DNA from: Calditrichota bacterium
Lineage (GTDB): Bacteria; Calditrichota; Calditrichia; Calditrichales; Calditrichaceae
Reading direction: 5' to 3'
DNA: 12,451 nt
Assembly (NCBI GenBank): GCA_024278715.1
Contig: JAJRSN010000166.1
Span: 1-12,451 of the forward strand
Part shown: piece after piece, positions 1 through 6,252 of the stretch
Numbering within the stretch: the first letter of the stretch is position 1
Layout: the number at the start of each line of letters is the position of its first letter
Notes under the pieces: model-generated
Told to the model about the DNA's origin: nothing
Seen by the model: only the letters and a program-made list of their open reading frames with translations
Database searches by the model: none
Position numbers and translations under genes: made by a program

Positions 1-359
1 ACCAAAATCTCATTTTCCAGATCGCTGATTTCCTGATTTAGTAATTCCGAACGGATTACACCCACCGTTTCGCCCGAATCGATCAAAGCGGATTCAAACA
101 GCGATTTTTTCCATTGTAAAGAAATTTGATCGCCGCGTTCAAAGGTAAATTCCGTTAATAAACGCTGCCTTCCCTGAACATGATTTTTTACTATCGAGGA
201 AATTTGAGAATTGTTTCTTCGTATCACCAGCCATTCTTCGGAGGGTAAAAGTCTGGCGGGAATGGTGATTGACTGAGGTATCCTTATTGGCAGCGACAGG
301 ACTACAATCGATAAAAAAACGAAAAGAACAGATAAAAAGACCTTTTTCTTAAAATCCAT
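1..359 (-). CDS. HlyD-like membrane-fusion/adaptor protein, N-terminal part (runs off the left edge)
   Basis: About 119 codons are readable from an ATG at 357-359 to the window edge with no stop, so the gene is cut by the window and its C-terminus is unseen. Residues 1-6 are basic (MDFKKK) and residues 8-24 form one hydrophobic segment, giving a type II membrane anchor with the rest outside the cytoplasm. From about residue 75 the pattern (FERGDQ, then ALIDSGETVG, then a helix rich in Glu/Leu) resembles the biotinyl/lipoyl-like half followed by the start of the coiled-coil hairpin of HlyD/periplasmic adaptor proteins. These proteins bridge an inner-membrane pump to an outer-membrane channel. 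A GGGAG ribosome site lies about 13 bases upstream, rather far. The family call is by pattern recognition only, and the partner transporter genes would lie left of the window. Confidence 0.55.
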   Translation of the reverse strand, partial: MDFKKKVFLSVLFVFLSIVVLSLPIRIPQSITIPARLLPSEEWLVIRRNNSQISSIVKNHVQGRQRLLTEFTFERGDQISLQWKKSLFESALIDSGETVGVIRSELLNQEISDLENEIL

Positions 360-699
360 TTAAAAATTGTCGCTCCCTTTAATCTTAATGAAAGCCTAAC
401 TTATAATTAACAACCGCTAAAATCAAATGGAGTTAAAACAGGTATTTTAAAAAGGAAATTTTTAAGAAGGTTAATAAAAAGCCCGGAAACTCCGGGCTTT
501 AAATACAGAAATCAAACGGGCTTTCATTTCAATCTAAAACACTGCGTCAGCCGTTTCTGGCGAAAAACACCTTAACCGGAAGTAAAAATCGGCGTTTTTT
601 GAATAATGCGAATCTTCCGAATTTCTCCTTTTCCGGACGGCAGAATTACGGGCATTACAGCTTGTAAAAATTTTTCATCGTTTTATTTTTATCAAAAAA
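360..699. other. Intergenic region, 340 bases, with a terminator
   Basis: This is AT-rich non-coding sequence between the adaptor gene and the DUF2147 gene, both on the minus strand. It contains the strong hairpin at 478-500. I see no convincing gene in the rest. A reading frame at 606-866 on the plus strand is the antisense shadow of the DUF2147 gene's end and has no ribosome site. The promoter of the adaptor gene should lie between about 360 and 477, but I could not pick a convincing -35/-10 pair. Confidence 0.6.
478..500 (-). terminator. Intrinsic terminator downstream of the DUF2147 gene
   Basis: A perfect 10-bp stem (AAAGCCCGGA at 478-487 against TCCGGGCTTT at 491-500) with a 3-base loop. 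On the minus strand it is followed by a T-rich run, so it most likely ends transcripts coming from the 700-1143 gene. The stem's own flanking A/T bases allow some function on the plus strand too. Confidence 0.8.
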
Positions 700-1143
700 C
701 TACTCTACCCGGTACCAGGTCTGTGTTCGATAGAAAAAGGCAATATAGCCGCGCACTTTTAATTTTCCGTCTTCGATCCACAGCTTGCAGCGATAAATTT
801 TTCCCTTTTTGGGATCAAGGATGGTTCCTCCCGTGTATTCATTGCCATCCTTTACCATATCTTTAATTATTTCCATGCCCAGCACCAATTTATCTTTTCT
901 GGGATCGTCATCCGGGCATTTGTCGCATTTAGGATTAGGATCTTCGCCGGGTTTGCGGAACAATGAGTCAACCCGTCCGTAGAACTTTCCGTTTCTCATG
1001 TAAATTTCCACGATCGATTTGGGTTGATTCGTTTCATCATCAATTGTTTTCCATTTGCCGATAATCGGATCCTGTTGGGCGAAACTCAACTGGCTCAAGC
1101 CCAACAGAATCAACACTAACAAGATTGTGAAATACTTGCTCAT
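700..1143 (-). CDS. Secreted DUF2147 family protein
   Basis: 147 residues. Residues 1-22 form a Sec signal peptide: a Lys near the start, a hydrophobic core of Leu/Ile, then FAQ before QD, so cleavage is probably around residue 22-23. The mature part matches the DUF2147 pattern: an early GKWKTIDDE, then IVEIY and GKFYGRV, a Cys pair (CDKC, about residues 73-76), LVLGMEI, a GGTILDP segment followed by KGKIYRCKL, and GKLKVRGYIAFFYRTQTW near the end. Members are small periplasmic or exported beta-rich proteins of unknown biochemical function. The ATG at 1141-1143 is preceded by GGGAG at good spacing. It lies 182 bases downstream of the UPF0489 gene on the same strand, so joint transcription is possible but not shown. 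Confidence 0.85.
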   Translation of the reverse strand: MSKYFTILLVLILLGLSQLSFAQQDPIIGKWKTIDDETNQPKSIVEIYMRNGKFYGRVDSLFRKPGEDPNPKCDKCPDDDPRKDKLVLGMEIIKDMVKDGNEYTGGTILDPKKGKIYRCKLWIEDGKLKVRGYIAFFYRTQTWYRVE

Positions 1144-1325
1144 ACTTAAATCTCCCTGTTTGGTTCAATTAAGCGGATTTAATTTTACTAAAAAAAGGAT
1201 TTTCGCGTTAAAATGCAAAAGTTTAATTTCACAAAACACATTATTCAATCGCTTTAATTTAAGGCGCCGCACGAGCTGCAGAATGGGTTTTATCATGTTT
1301 TTTCCGTTACAAAATTTGTTTGTCG

Positions 1326-2054
1326 TTACGTAAAAATTTCGTTAATCAGGCGAACGGCGTTATCCTGATCCATAAAAAACGGACTGGTTGCCACGGTAAT
1401 TAAACACGCCTTCTCGATCCATTGTCTGATGCGTTCAATTTTGTAGTCGTCGTCAATGTAGCGCATCTCGGGCGCGAATACATCCAGATCCAAATCCAGA
1501 ATCAGTGGCTGATCAAATTCAATATCGAAATTCTTGCTGCTGTTAATTATATATGCTTCCGAAAACAGCCTCAGCGTCAAAGCGGGTTTTATGAAATTCC
1601 CCACATTTAACGTTCTATTAGTATAGGCAAATACTTTTTCCAAATCCAGATTTTCATCCAATTTAAAGTCAGGGAACCGAGGCGGATCGCGCATATCCGA
1701 ATGCTGATCCACATGCACAAGCGGCAATCCTTCGGGAATTGTCCCCTTTTTAAACCCGTACAGCCAAAAGAAAAAGGCGTGGTTGTGATTGTCGAAAATG
1801 TACACCTCTTTGTCTTTGAATTGCGTGATTACAAACTTTTGCAGACCGGTTTTATTGTGTTCAATTCCATCCTCGATTTCGGAAAACACGATTTTTTGAC
1901 CCGCTTTTACATCTTTCAATGTTCCTTTGCAAACCGGCGGAATAAAAATCTTTTTGTTCACCCGCCGGTCGTAAGAAAAGGCGTTATTGCCTTCGGGTTC
2001 TTCGAGATAAAAACCGTTGTAAAACAATTCAACAGCGGGCAGTTCAACCTTCAA
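1326..2054 (-). CDS. UPF0489 family protein with arginase-like metal motifs
   Basis: 242 residues, no signal peptide or membrane segment. Three motifs match the metal-binding layout of the arginase/deacetylase fold as it appears in UPF0489 proteins: DNHNHAFFFW (about residues 88-97), HVDQHSDM (about 114-121) and LDLDLDVF (about 186-193). These place His and Asp ligands for a two-metal centre like that of arginase. UPF0489 includes the bacterial peptide arginases that convert Arg to ornithine in RiPP precursors, as well as proteins of unknown substrate. The start is a TTG at 2052-2054, chosen because AGGGA lies six bases upstream and no better ATG exists in frame. No RiPP precursor or other maturase is recognisable nearby, so the substrate is unknown. 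A hydrolase acting on a guanidinium or related group is inferred from fold only. Confidence 0.75.
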   Translation of the reverse strand: MKVELPAVELFYNGFYLEEPEGNNAFSYDRRVNKKIFIPPVCKGTLKDVKAGQKIVFSEIEDGIEHNKTGLQKFVITQFKDKEVYIFDNHNHAFFFWLYGFKKGTIPEGLPLVHVDQHSDMRDPPRFPDFKLDENLDLEKVFAYTNRTLNVGNFIKPALTLRLFSEAYIINSSKNFDIEFDQPLILDLDLDVFAPEMRYIDDDYKIERIRQWIEKACLITVATSPFFMDQDNAVRLINEIFT

Positions 2055-2078
2055 CTTTAATCCCTGTTTTTATTTAAG

Positions 2079-2107
2079 AAGATAAAGGCTGCCGGCGCGG
2101 AGTTCAA
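2079..2107 (-). promoter_or_regulatory. Candidate sigma-70 promoter for the UPF0489 gene
   Basis: On the minus strand TTGAAC (2102-2107) and TATCTT (2079-2084) are separated by exactly 17 bases. The predicted transcript would start near 2072, leaving a leader of about 18 bases before the TTG start. Each hexamer matches the consensus at about four of six positions, so this is suggestive only. It lies just after the terminator of citF, as expected for an independent unit. Confidence 0.35.
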
Positions 2108-2128
2108 GCCTTTTGCAGAAACAAGCAA

Positions 2129-2153
2129 AAAGCCCGGTTTTCCGCCGGGCTTT
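2129..2153 (-). terminator. Intrinsic terminator of the citF transcript
   Basis: A 9-bp stem AAAGCCCGG (2129-2137) against CCGGGCTTT (2145-2153) with a 7-base loop. On the minus strand the stem ends in a run of five T. It sits 55 bases past the citF stop and before the UPF0489 gene, separating the two transcripts. Its stem is nearly the same sequence as the terminator at 478-500. Confidence 0.85.
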
Positions 2154-2207
2154 CGTCGTTTTTAATTTAACGTTAAGTCGTCTGATTTTTTCGGTAATGT
2201 TCAAATA

Positions 2208-3758
2208 TCAAACCGCTTCCAATTCCCGCACCGCATCAATTACGGTTCCGTCCCGCCATTCAATAACCGCCACTACCCGATCCTTTGTTTTCGGCTTTTC
2301 CGGCTTGCCGGTTACTTCGATAGCCTTTTCATGAAGTTCTTCGATTGAGACCAGGGGCAAATCGCTTCCCTTTAAACGGTTAAGCAAATCGTGCCGTTTT
2401 GGATTAATAGCAATACCGTAATCGGTCACCACGGCGTCAATCACATCGCCCGGAGCCGTAATGGTGTGCACGCGGTCAACAATAATCGGGTTTTTCTTGC
2501 GGTACAGGGGCACGGTAATAATGGTCATGTAAGCATCCGCGGCATCCTGAAATCCGCCGATTCCGTGCAACAGCCAGCCGTCCGAGTGTGTGTTCACGTT
2601 TACGTTAAAATCCAAATCGACCTCGGTGCCGCCCAAAACAGAGGCTTTGACCAACGGCGCGAAGCATCCTTTTGTGTGATAGTTGTACGAAACAAAGGGA
2701 TTGGTTTCGATATGGTTCCAGTTGTCGCGCAGCGATTCCACACCGGCAAGATCGAACGATTGTCCGTCAAGAATAAAACGGGTCAGTCCCTCTTTAAGAA
2801 TGTCAACCAAAAATTTTGTGGATCCGCCGCGCACAAAATCGGCGACTACTCTTTTATCGCGCATGTAATCAGCCACGTATTTAACAAAGGCTAAAGACAT
2901 TCCGCCTGCTCCAGCCTGAAAAGAAAAACCGGATTCGTCCATCAAACCGCTGTCACGAACCAACTGCGCGGCGTAAGCGGCGATCTTTAAACGGTTGGGG
3001 TCTTCTGTGATTTTCGTGGTTCCGGAAACGATTTTTGACGGATCGCCTAATTTTTCGACAGGTACCACGTAATCGACATTGCCGCCTTCAATGGACCAGG
3101 GATAGGTCGGGAATGGCACAAGATTATCGGTAACAACAACCACCTTATCGGCATAAAGAGAATCGGCAAGGGCAAAACCGAGAGGACCGCAGGCGGAAGG
3201 TCCGTAAACGCCGTTGGCATTGCCGTGGGTGTCTGCGGTCGGAGCCGCAATAAACGCCACGTCGATGTGCAAATCGCCGTCCTGAATCGCACGATAGCGA
3301 CCGCCGTGAGAACGGAGCACGGCGATTTTTTCCATTCCGCCCACAGTACACAATCTGCCCACAGGTCCGTTCATCGATCCCTGAATTTGGCTGATTACGC
3401 CTTTTTTGATGTGATCTACCAGAGGCTCGTGAACCGGGAACAAAGCGGAAGGCGCCAGAACCAGATTCTTGAGCCCCCTCGCCGCCAACTTTTCCATCAC
3501 CACGTTTACCAGATAATCGCCGTTTCTCAGATGATGATGAAAGGAGATGGTCATGCCGTCCCTGATTTCGAGTCGATCTATGGCTTCATCCAGATTTTTT
3601 AAAACCTTGCTTCCCTTGTAATCAGCTCCGCTCGGAATGGGCGCTCCCACTTTTTTCCCGGCAGGTTTATGCCCGCCAATTCCTTTGAAAGGGATTGCCG
3701 GGTTTCCGTTAATTTCTGTGGGAACTTCCCGTCCGAGGGCATTTTTTACCATTTTCAT
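2208..3758 (-). CDS. citF: Citrate lyase alpha subunit family protein (citrate CoA-transferase)
   Basis: 516 residues, the usual length for CitF (about 500-520). Recognisable blocks are SFHHHLRNGD (72-81), APSALFPVHEPLV (102-114), GSMNGPVG (127-134), RSHGGR (149-154) and APTADTHGNANG (172-183). CitF swaps citrate for the acetyl group on a thioester, making citryl-thioester and acetate. In classic citrate lyase the thioester carrier is the CitD acyl-carrier subunit and CitE then cleaves it. Here neither citD, citE nor the maturation genes are present. Instead a citrate-synthase-like lyase gene is divergently adjacent, which suggests CoA itself is the carrier. The ATG at 3756-3758 follows AGGAG at good spacing. 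It is transcribed away from the TrmB regulator gene, with which it shares a 111-base promoter region. Related CoA-transferases act on citramalate or similar acids, so the exact substrate is open. Confidence 0.85.
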   Translation of the reverse strand: MKMVKNALGREVPTEINGNPAIPFKGIGGHKPAGKKVGAPIPSGADYKGSKVLKNLDEAIDRLEIRDGMTISFHHHLRNGDYLVNVVMEKLAARGLKNLVLAPSALFPVHEPLVDHIKKGVISQIQGSMNGPVGRLCTVGGMEKIAVLRSHGGRYRAIQDGDLHIDVAFIAAPTADTHGNANGVYGPSACGPLGFALADSLYADKVVVVTDNLVPFPTYPWSIEGGNVDYVVPVEKLGDPSKIVSGTTKITEDPNRLKIAAYAAQLVRDSGLMDESGFSFQAGAGGMSLAFVKYVADYMRDKRVVADFVRGGSTKFLVDILKEGLTRFILDGQSFDLAGVESLRDNWNHIETNPFVSYNYHTKGCFAPLVKASVLGGTEVDLDFNVNVNTHSDGWLLHGIGGFQDAADAYMTIITVPLYRKKNPIIVDRVHTITAPGDVIDAVVTDYGIAINPKRHDLLNRLKGSDLPLVSIEELHEKAIEVTGKPEKPKTKDRVVAVIEWRDGTVIDAVRELEAV

Positions 3759-3790
3759 AACAAACTCCTGCCATAATTTCTAATCTTTTC

Positions 3791-3819
3791 TTGTGCTATG
3801 TTTTTTTAATGTCTAAATT
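3791..3819 (+). promoter_or_regulatory. Candidate promoter of the regulator operon
   Basis: TTGTGC (3791-3796) and TAAATT (3814-3819) are spaced by 17 bases on the plus strand. The palindrome at 3819-3842 follows immediately and would cover the transcription start, a typical position for a repressor. The hexamers are weak matches. Confidence 0.3.
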
Positions 3820-3842
3820 ATTAACTACTACGGTAGGTAATA
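3819..3842. promoter_or_regulatory. Probable operator: 10-bp inverted repeat in the citF/trmB divergent region
   Basis: The arms TATTAACTAC (3819-3828) and GTAGGTAATA (3833-3842) are complementary at nine of ten positions around a 4-base centre. It is the only clear dyad in the 111-base region between citF and the regulator gene. Sites of this size and position are typical for dimeric winged-helix regulators. It is inferred that the TrmB-family product binds here and controls both directions. Confidence 0.5.
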
Positions 3843-3869
3843 TAAACAATAAAAAATACACAAGGCAAG

Positions 3870-4637
3870 ATGAATCAGATTTTAGATTGGATGCAAAGCT
3901 TAGGTTTTAGTCAATACGAAGCAAAAGTCTATTTGGCTTTGCTGCAACAGCCCGATGTAACCGGCTATGAGTTAGCCAAAAATTCCGGAGTTCCCGCCTC
4001 AAAAATTTACGCTATTTTGAATAAATTGATTGCGCGCGAAGTGGTTCAAGCCATCGATTCGGAACCCAAGAAGTACATTCCCCAGCCGCCGGATGATATT
4101 TTGTCGCGCATGCGCGGCGACTATCTGGAAACCATCGACCTTCTGTCAGAAAAGCTGGATCAACTGTACAACCATTCGGACACTTCCGACGACCACATCT
4201 GGAATCTCACGGGACGCAACAGCATTTTACGCAGAATTCTGGATTTTATCAACGAAGCCCGGGATCACCTCTATCTTTCTGTTTGGGATGAAGAGGTCGA
4301 TGAAATCGCCTCCTGCCTGCAAAAAGCGCACCGCCGCGGAGTGCAAATTTCGATTGTTCATTTCGGGCAACGCCTGTTGGGGATCGGCAACGAGTTCAAA
4401 CACGGCAGGGAGCATCAAATCCGCATTCAGCGCGGAGGAAGACGCATTGTGCTTATTGTGGACGATAAAAAAGTTATTCTTGGGCACTTCTCGGAAGACG
4501 GTTCCAATACCGCCGCCTGGACCACCAACAAGGGGCTGGTGCTTTTGGCTAAAGACTACATCATTCACGATATTTACTCTATTTTAACCGTGCAAAAATT
4601 CGGTGAAGATGCCATGGAAATCTTCACCGAAATTTAA
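3870..4637 (+). CDS. TrmB-family transcriptional regulator
   Basis: 255 residues. Residues 1-70 form a winged helix-turn-helix of the TrmB type: LGFSQYEAKVYLALL (11-25), then TGYELAKNSGVPASKIYAIL as the recognition region, and a wing ending near KKYIPQPP. Residues 75-102 are a likely coiled coil. Residues 109-255 match the C-terminal TrmB effector domain (GRNSILRRILDFINEARDHLYLSVWDEE, then a Gly-Val-Gln-Ile strand), which in characterised members binds sugars or other small ligands. It is the first gene of a plus-strand operon and is divergent from citF, the classical layout for a local regulator that may sense the pathway substrate or a product. The next start codon lies 27 bases after its stop. 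The ligand is unknown. Confidence 0.85.
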   Translation: MNQILDWMQSLGFSQYEAKVYLALLQQPDVTGYELAKNSGVPASKIYAILNKLIAREVVQAIDSEPKKYIPQPPDDILSRMRGDYLETIDLLSEKLDQLYNHSDTSDDHIWNLTGRNSILRRILDFINEARDHLYLSVWDEEVDEIASCLQKAHRRGVQISIVHFGQRLLGIGNEFKHGREHQIRIQRGGRRIVLIVDDKKVILGHFSEDGSNTAAWTTNKGLVLLAKDYIIHDIYSILTVQKFGEDAMEIFTEI

Positions 4638-4664
4638 AATGCTGATTATTGAAAGGAGAACACA

Positions 4665-5447
4665 ATGAGCGACCTGGCATGGAAATCGGCAATCACCAAA
4701 GTAGAACCCAATAAACTACTGATCAGAGGCTACCGTCTGGACGAACTGATCGGAAATATATCTTATCCGCAGATGGTTTACCTTTTATTCAAAGGCGAAC
4801 TTCCCTCCCCCGAAGCGGGCAAATTGATCGAAGCCATTCTGGTTTCTTCTGCGGATCACGGGACCACTCCTCCTTCGGTGCTCAGCGCGCTCACCGTAGC
4901 CTCAACCGGAGCGCCGTTAAACGCAGCCGTTGCAGCCGGAATATTAGCTATCTCCAAGTTTCACGGAGGCGCTATCGAAGACTGCATGCGTATTCTGCTT
5001 CGGGCAAAAGAGATTTCCGCCGAAAAGGATTGTGATTTTGAGGAAGCGGCTGCACTGGTTATCAACAAATTCCGAGAAGAGAGAAAGCGCCTTTCGGGTT
5101 TCGGACATCGCATTCACACAAATGATCCCCGCACCAAAAAACTTTTTGATCTGGCTGAAGAATTGGGTTTAGCCGGCGATTTTATCAAACTGGCACAAGC
5201 CTTTGTGAAAAAACTGAAAGAAATAACAGGAAAAAATTTACCGTTGAACGTGGACGGCGCCATTGCGGCTTTACTGTGCGAATTGGAGATTGATCCCATG
5301 TTAGCCAACGCCTTTTTTATGATCGCCAGAGTTCCGGGGTTGGTAGCCCATGTTTATGAAGAAAAAACGCGCTACAAGCCCATGCGCAAAATCCATCCCA
5401 CGAACGTTGAATATGACGGACCCGCCGAACGTTCATTAAAAAAGTAA
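4665..5447 (+). CDS. Citryl-CoA lyase (citrate synthase-like, compact form)
   Basis: 260 residues, far shorter than citrate synthase (about 430) but close to stand-alone citryl-CoA lyases. The citrate-synthase-fold signature is present throughout: RGYRLDELIGNISYPQMVYLL (21-41), ADHGTTPPSVLSALTVASTG (63-82), and the three catalytic positions H100 (KFHGGAIED), H148 (GFGHRIHTNDPR) and D197 (NVDGAIAALL). R222 in ARVPGLVAHVYEE corresponds to a conserved substrate Arg. Enzymes of this type split citryl-CoA to acetyl-CoA and oxaloacetate, as in the two-step citrate cleavage of Hydrogenobacter. With CitF next door it can stand in for CitE. An AAAGGAG site precedes the ATG. Alternative substrates are methylcitryl-CoA or other alkylcitryl-CoA esters. 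The reverse, synthase-like reaction cannot be excluded. Confidence 0.8.
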   Translation: MSDLAWKSAITKVEPNKLLIRGYRLDELIGNISYPQMVYLLFKGELPSPEAGKLIEAILVSSADHGTTPPSVLSALTVASTGAPLNAAVAAGILAISKFHGGAIEDCMRILLRAKEISAEKDCDFEEAAALVINKFREERKRLSGFGHRIHTNDPRTKKLFDLAEELGLAGDFIKLAQAFVKKLKEITGKNLPLNVDGAIAALLCELEIDPMLANAFFMIARVPGLVAHVYEEKTRYKPMRKIHPTNVEYDGPAERSLKK

Positions 5448-5459
5448 AAGGAGAAAATT

Positions 5460-5999
5460 ATGAGAAAAGATCAGGTTTTAGAGCTTTTACCCGAAATCGA
5501 AGAGATTCATGATAAAGAATTGAAAGAAAAAGTTATTGCCTGCTGGGAAGAAGCCATTGATTATCGTGACTGGACAAACGACGAATTGCGAAGCATTCCC
5601 TTTACGCTGCTGGCTGAAAATGTGAAAATACACTTTATCGAACACGTGCGCACCTGCTGCAAAATGGCTATTGCCGTGGACAGAGTTCTGGAAAACGCTT
5701 ACGGCGAACGGCGAACGCCGGTAAATCGGGATTATTTGATCGCCGGTTCACTTTTAGCCGACGTGGGAAAACTGTTCGAGTACGATAAAAAATCCGACGG
5801 CGCTATTTTTAAAAGCGAGTACGGTAAAAACCTGCGCCATCCGTTCAGCGGAGTTGGGCTGGCGTTTAAGCACGGACTTCCTCCGGAAGTGATGCACATT
5901 ATCGCCGTACATTCCAAAGAAGGCGCCGGCGAAAAACGTTCGCCCGAAGCGATCATTTTTCATCATGTGGATTTTATTGATTTCGAATTAGTAAAATAG
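5460..5999 (+). CDS. HD-domain protein with altered HD dyad
   Basis: 179 residues, starting 12 bases after the lyase gene with its own AAAGGAG site. The order of metal-binding positions of the HD superfamily is visible: H62 (EHVRTCC), the dyad position at 100-101, H127 (RHPFSGVG), H151 (AVHSKEG), H168/H169 and D171 (FHHVDFID). At the dyad, where phosphohydrolases carry HD in LLHDVGKL, this protein reads LLADVGKLFEY, so the His is replaced by Ala at residue 100 while Asp 101 is kept. HD proteins usually hydrolyse phosphate esters or nucleotides. The substitution may change or remove that activity. Its place inside a tricarboxylate operon is suggestive but its reaction is unknown. The gene ends in TAG with no sign of readthrough. 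Confidence 0.75.
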   Translation: MRKDQVLELLPEIEEIHDKELKEKVIACWEEAIDYRDWTNDELRSIPFTLLAENVKIHFIEHVRTCCKMAIAVDRVLENAYGERRTPVNRDYLIAGSLLADVGKLFEYDKKSDGAIFKSEYGKNLRHPFSGVGLAFKHGLPPEVMHIIAVHSKEGAGEKRSPEAIIFHHVDFIDFELVK

Positions 6000-6252
6000 A
6001 GAACCAAAGCGCCGAAAATTCAAATATTTTCATGGGTTTTGTTCATGATAATGAAAATATCCGATAAATTATTGATCGCTCTTTTGAAGTCCTTAAAACT
6101 TTTGAAGGCAAAAAGCCGGATGTTGAAAATTTTAAGAAATAAAATTATCGTCGGCGCTCAATAATTTGCCGGTAATTAGTTGGTTTTAAGCCTGCTAATT
6201 AAAATTAATTCTATTTCGGCGTTTTCGGTGGCAATAAAGAAAGGAGAAAATA
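6000..6252 (+). other. Intra-operon gap of 253 bases with an inverted repeat and a possible gene remnant
   Basis: The other gaps in this operon are 12-27 bases, so this one stands out. It holds a perfect inverted repeat (6024-6033 against 6051-6060). It also holds a short stretch at 6068-6139 that reads like coding sequence (ending ...EVLKTFEGKKPDVENFKK before a TAA at 6140) but lacks a start or ribosome site. The gap might carry an internal promoter for the dehydrogenase and MmgE/PrpD genes. I found no convincing -35/-10 pair. Confidence 0.4.
6024..6060. repeat. Perfect 10-bp inverted repeat inside the operon
   Basis: ATATTTTCAT (6024-6033) and ATGAAAATAT (6051-6060) are exact reverse complements with a 17-base spacer. 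It is AT-rich and not followed by a T run, so it is a poor terminator. It could be a regulator site or an RNA stem that adjusts expression of the downstream genes. Confidence 0.5.

Noticed and set aside
2391..2894. 167-residue plus-strand frame inside citF
   Set aside because: It is antisense to the strongly conserved citF coding sequence, with no ribosome site or recognisable protein family.
4030..4587. 185-residue plus-strand frame overlapping the TrmB-family gene
   Set aside because: It is a shifted-frame shadow rich in Trp, Cys and Pro with no domain, while the true frame encodes a clear TrmB protein.
6051..6163. 37-codon frame starting at ATG 6051
   Set aside because: It has no ribosome site and a low-complexity Lys/Leu composition, and it overlaps the inverted repeat. 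It is more likely chance.
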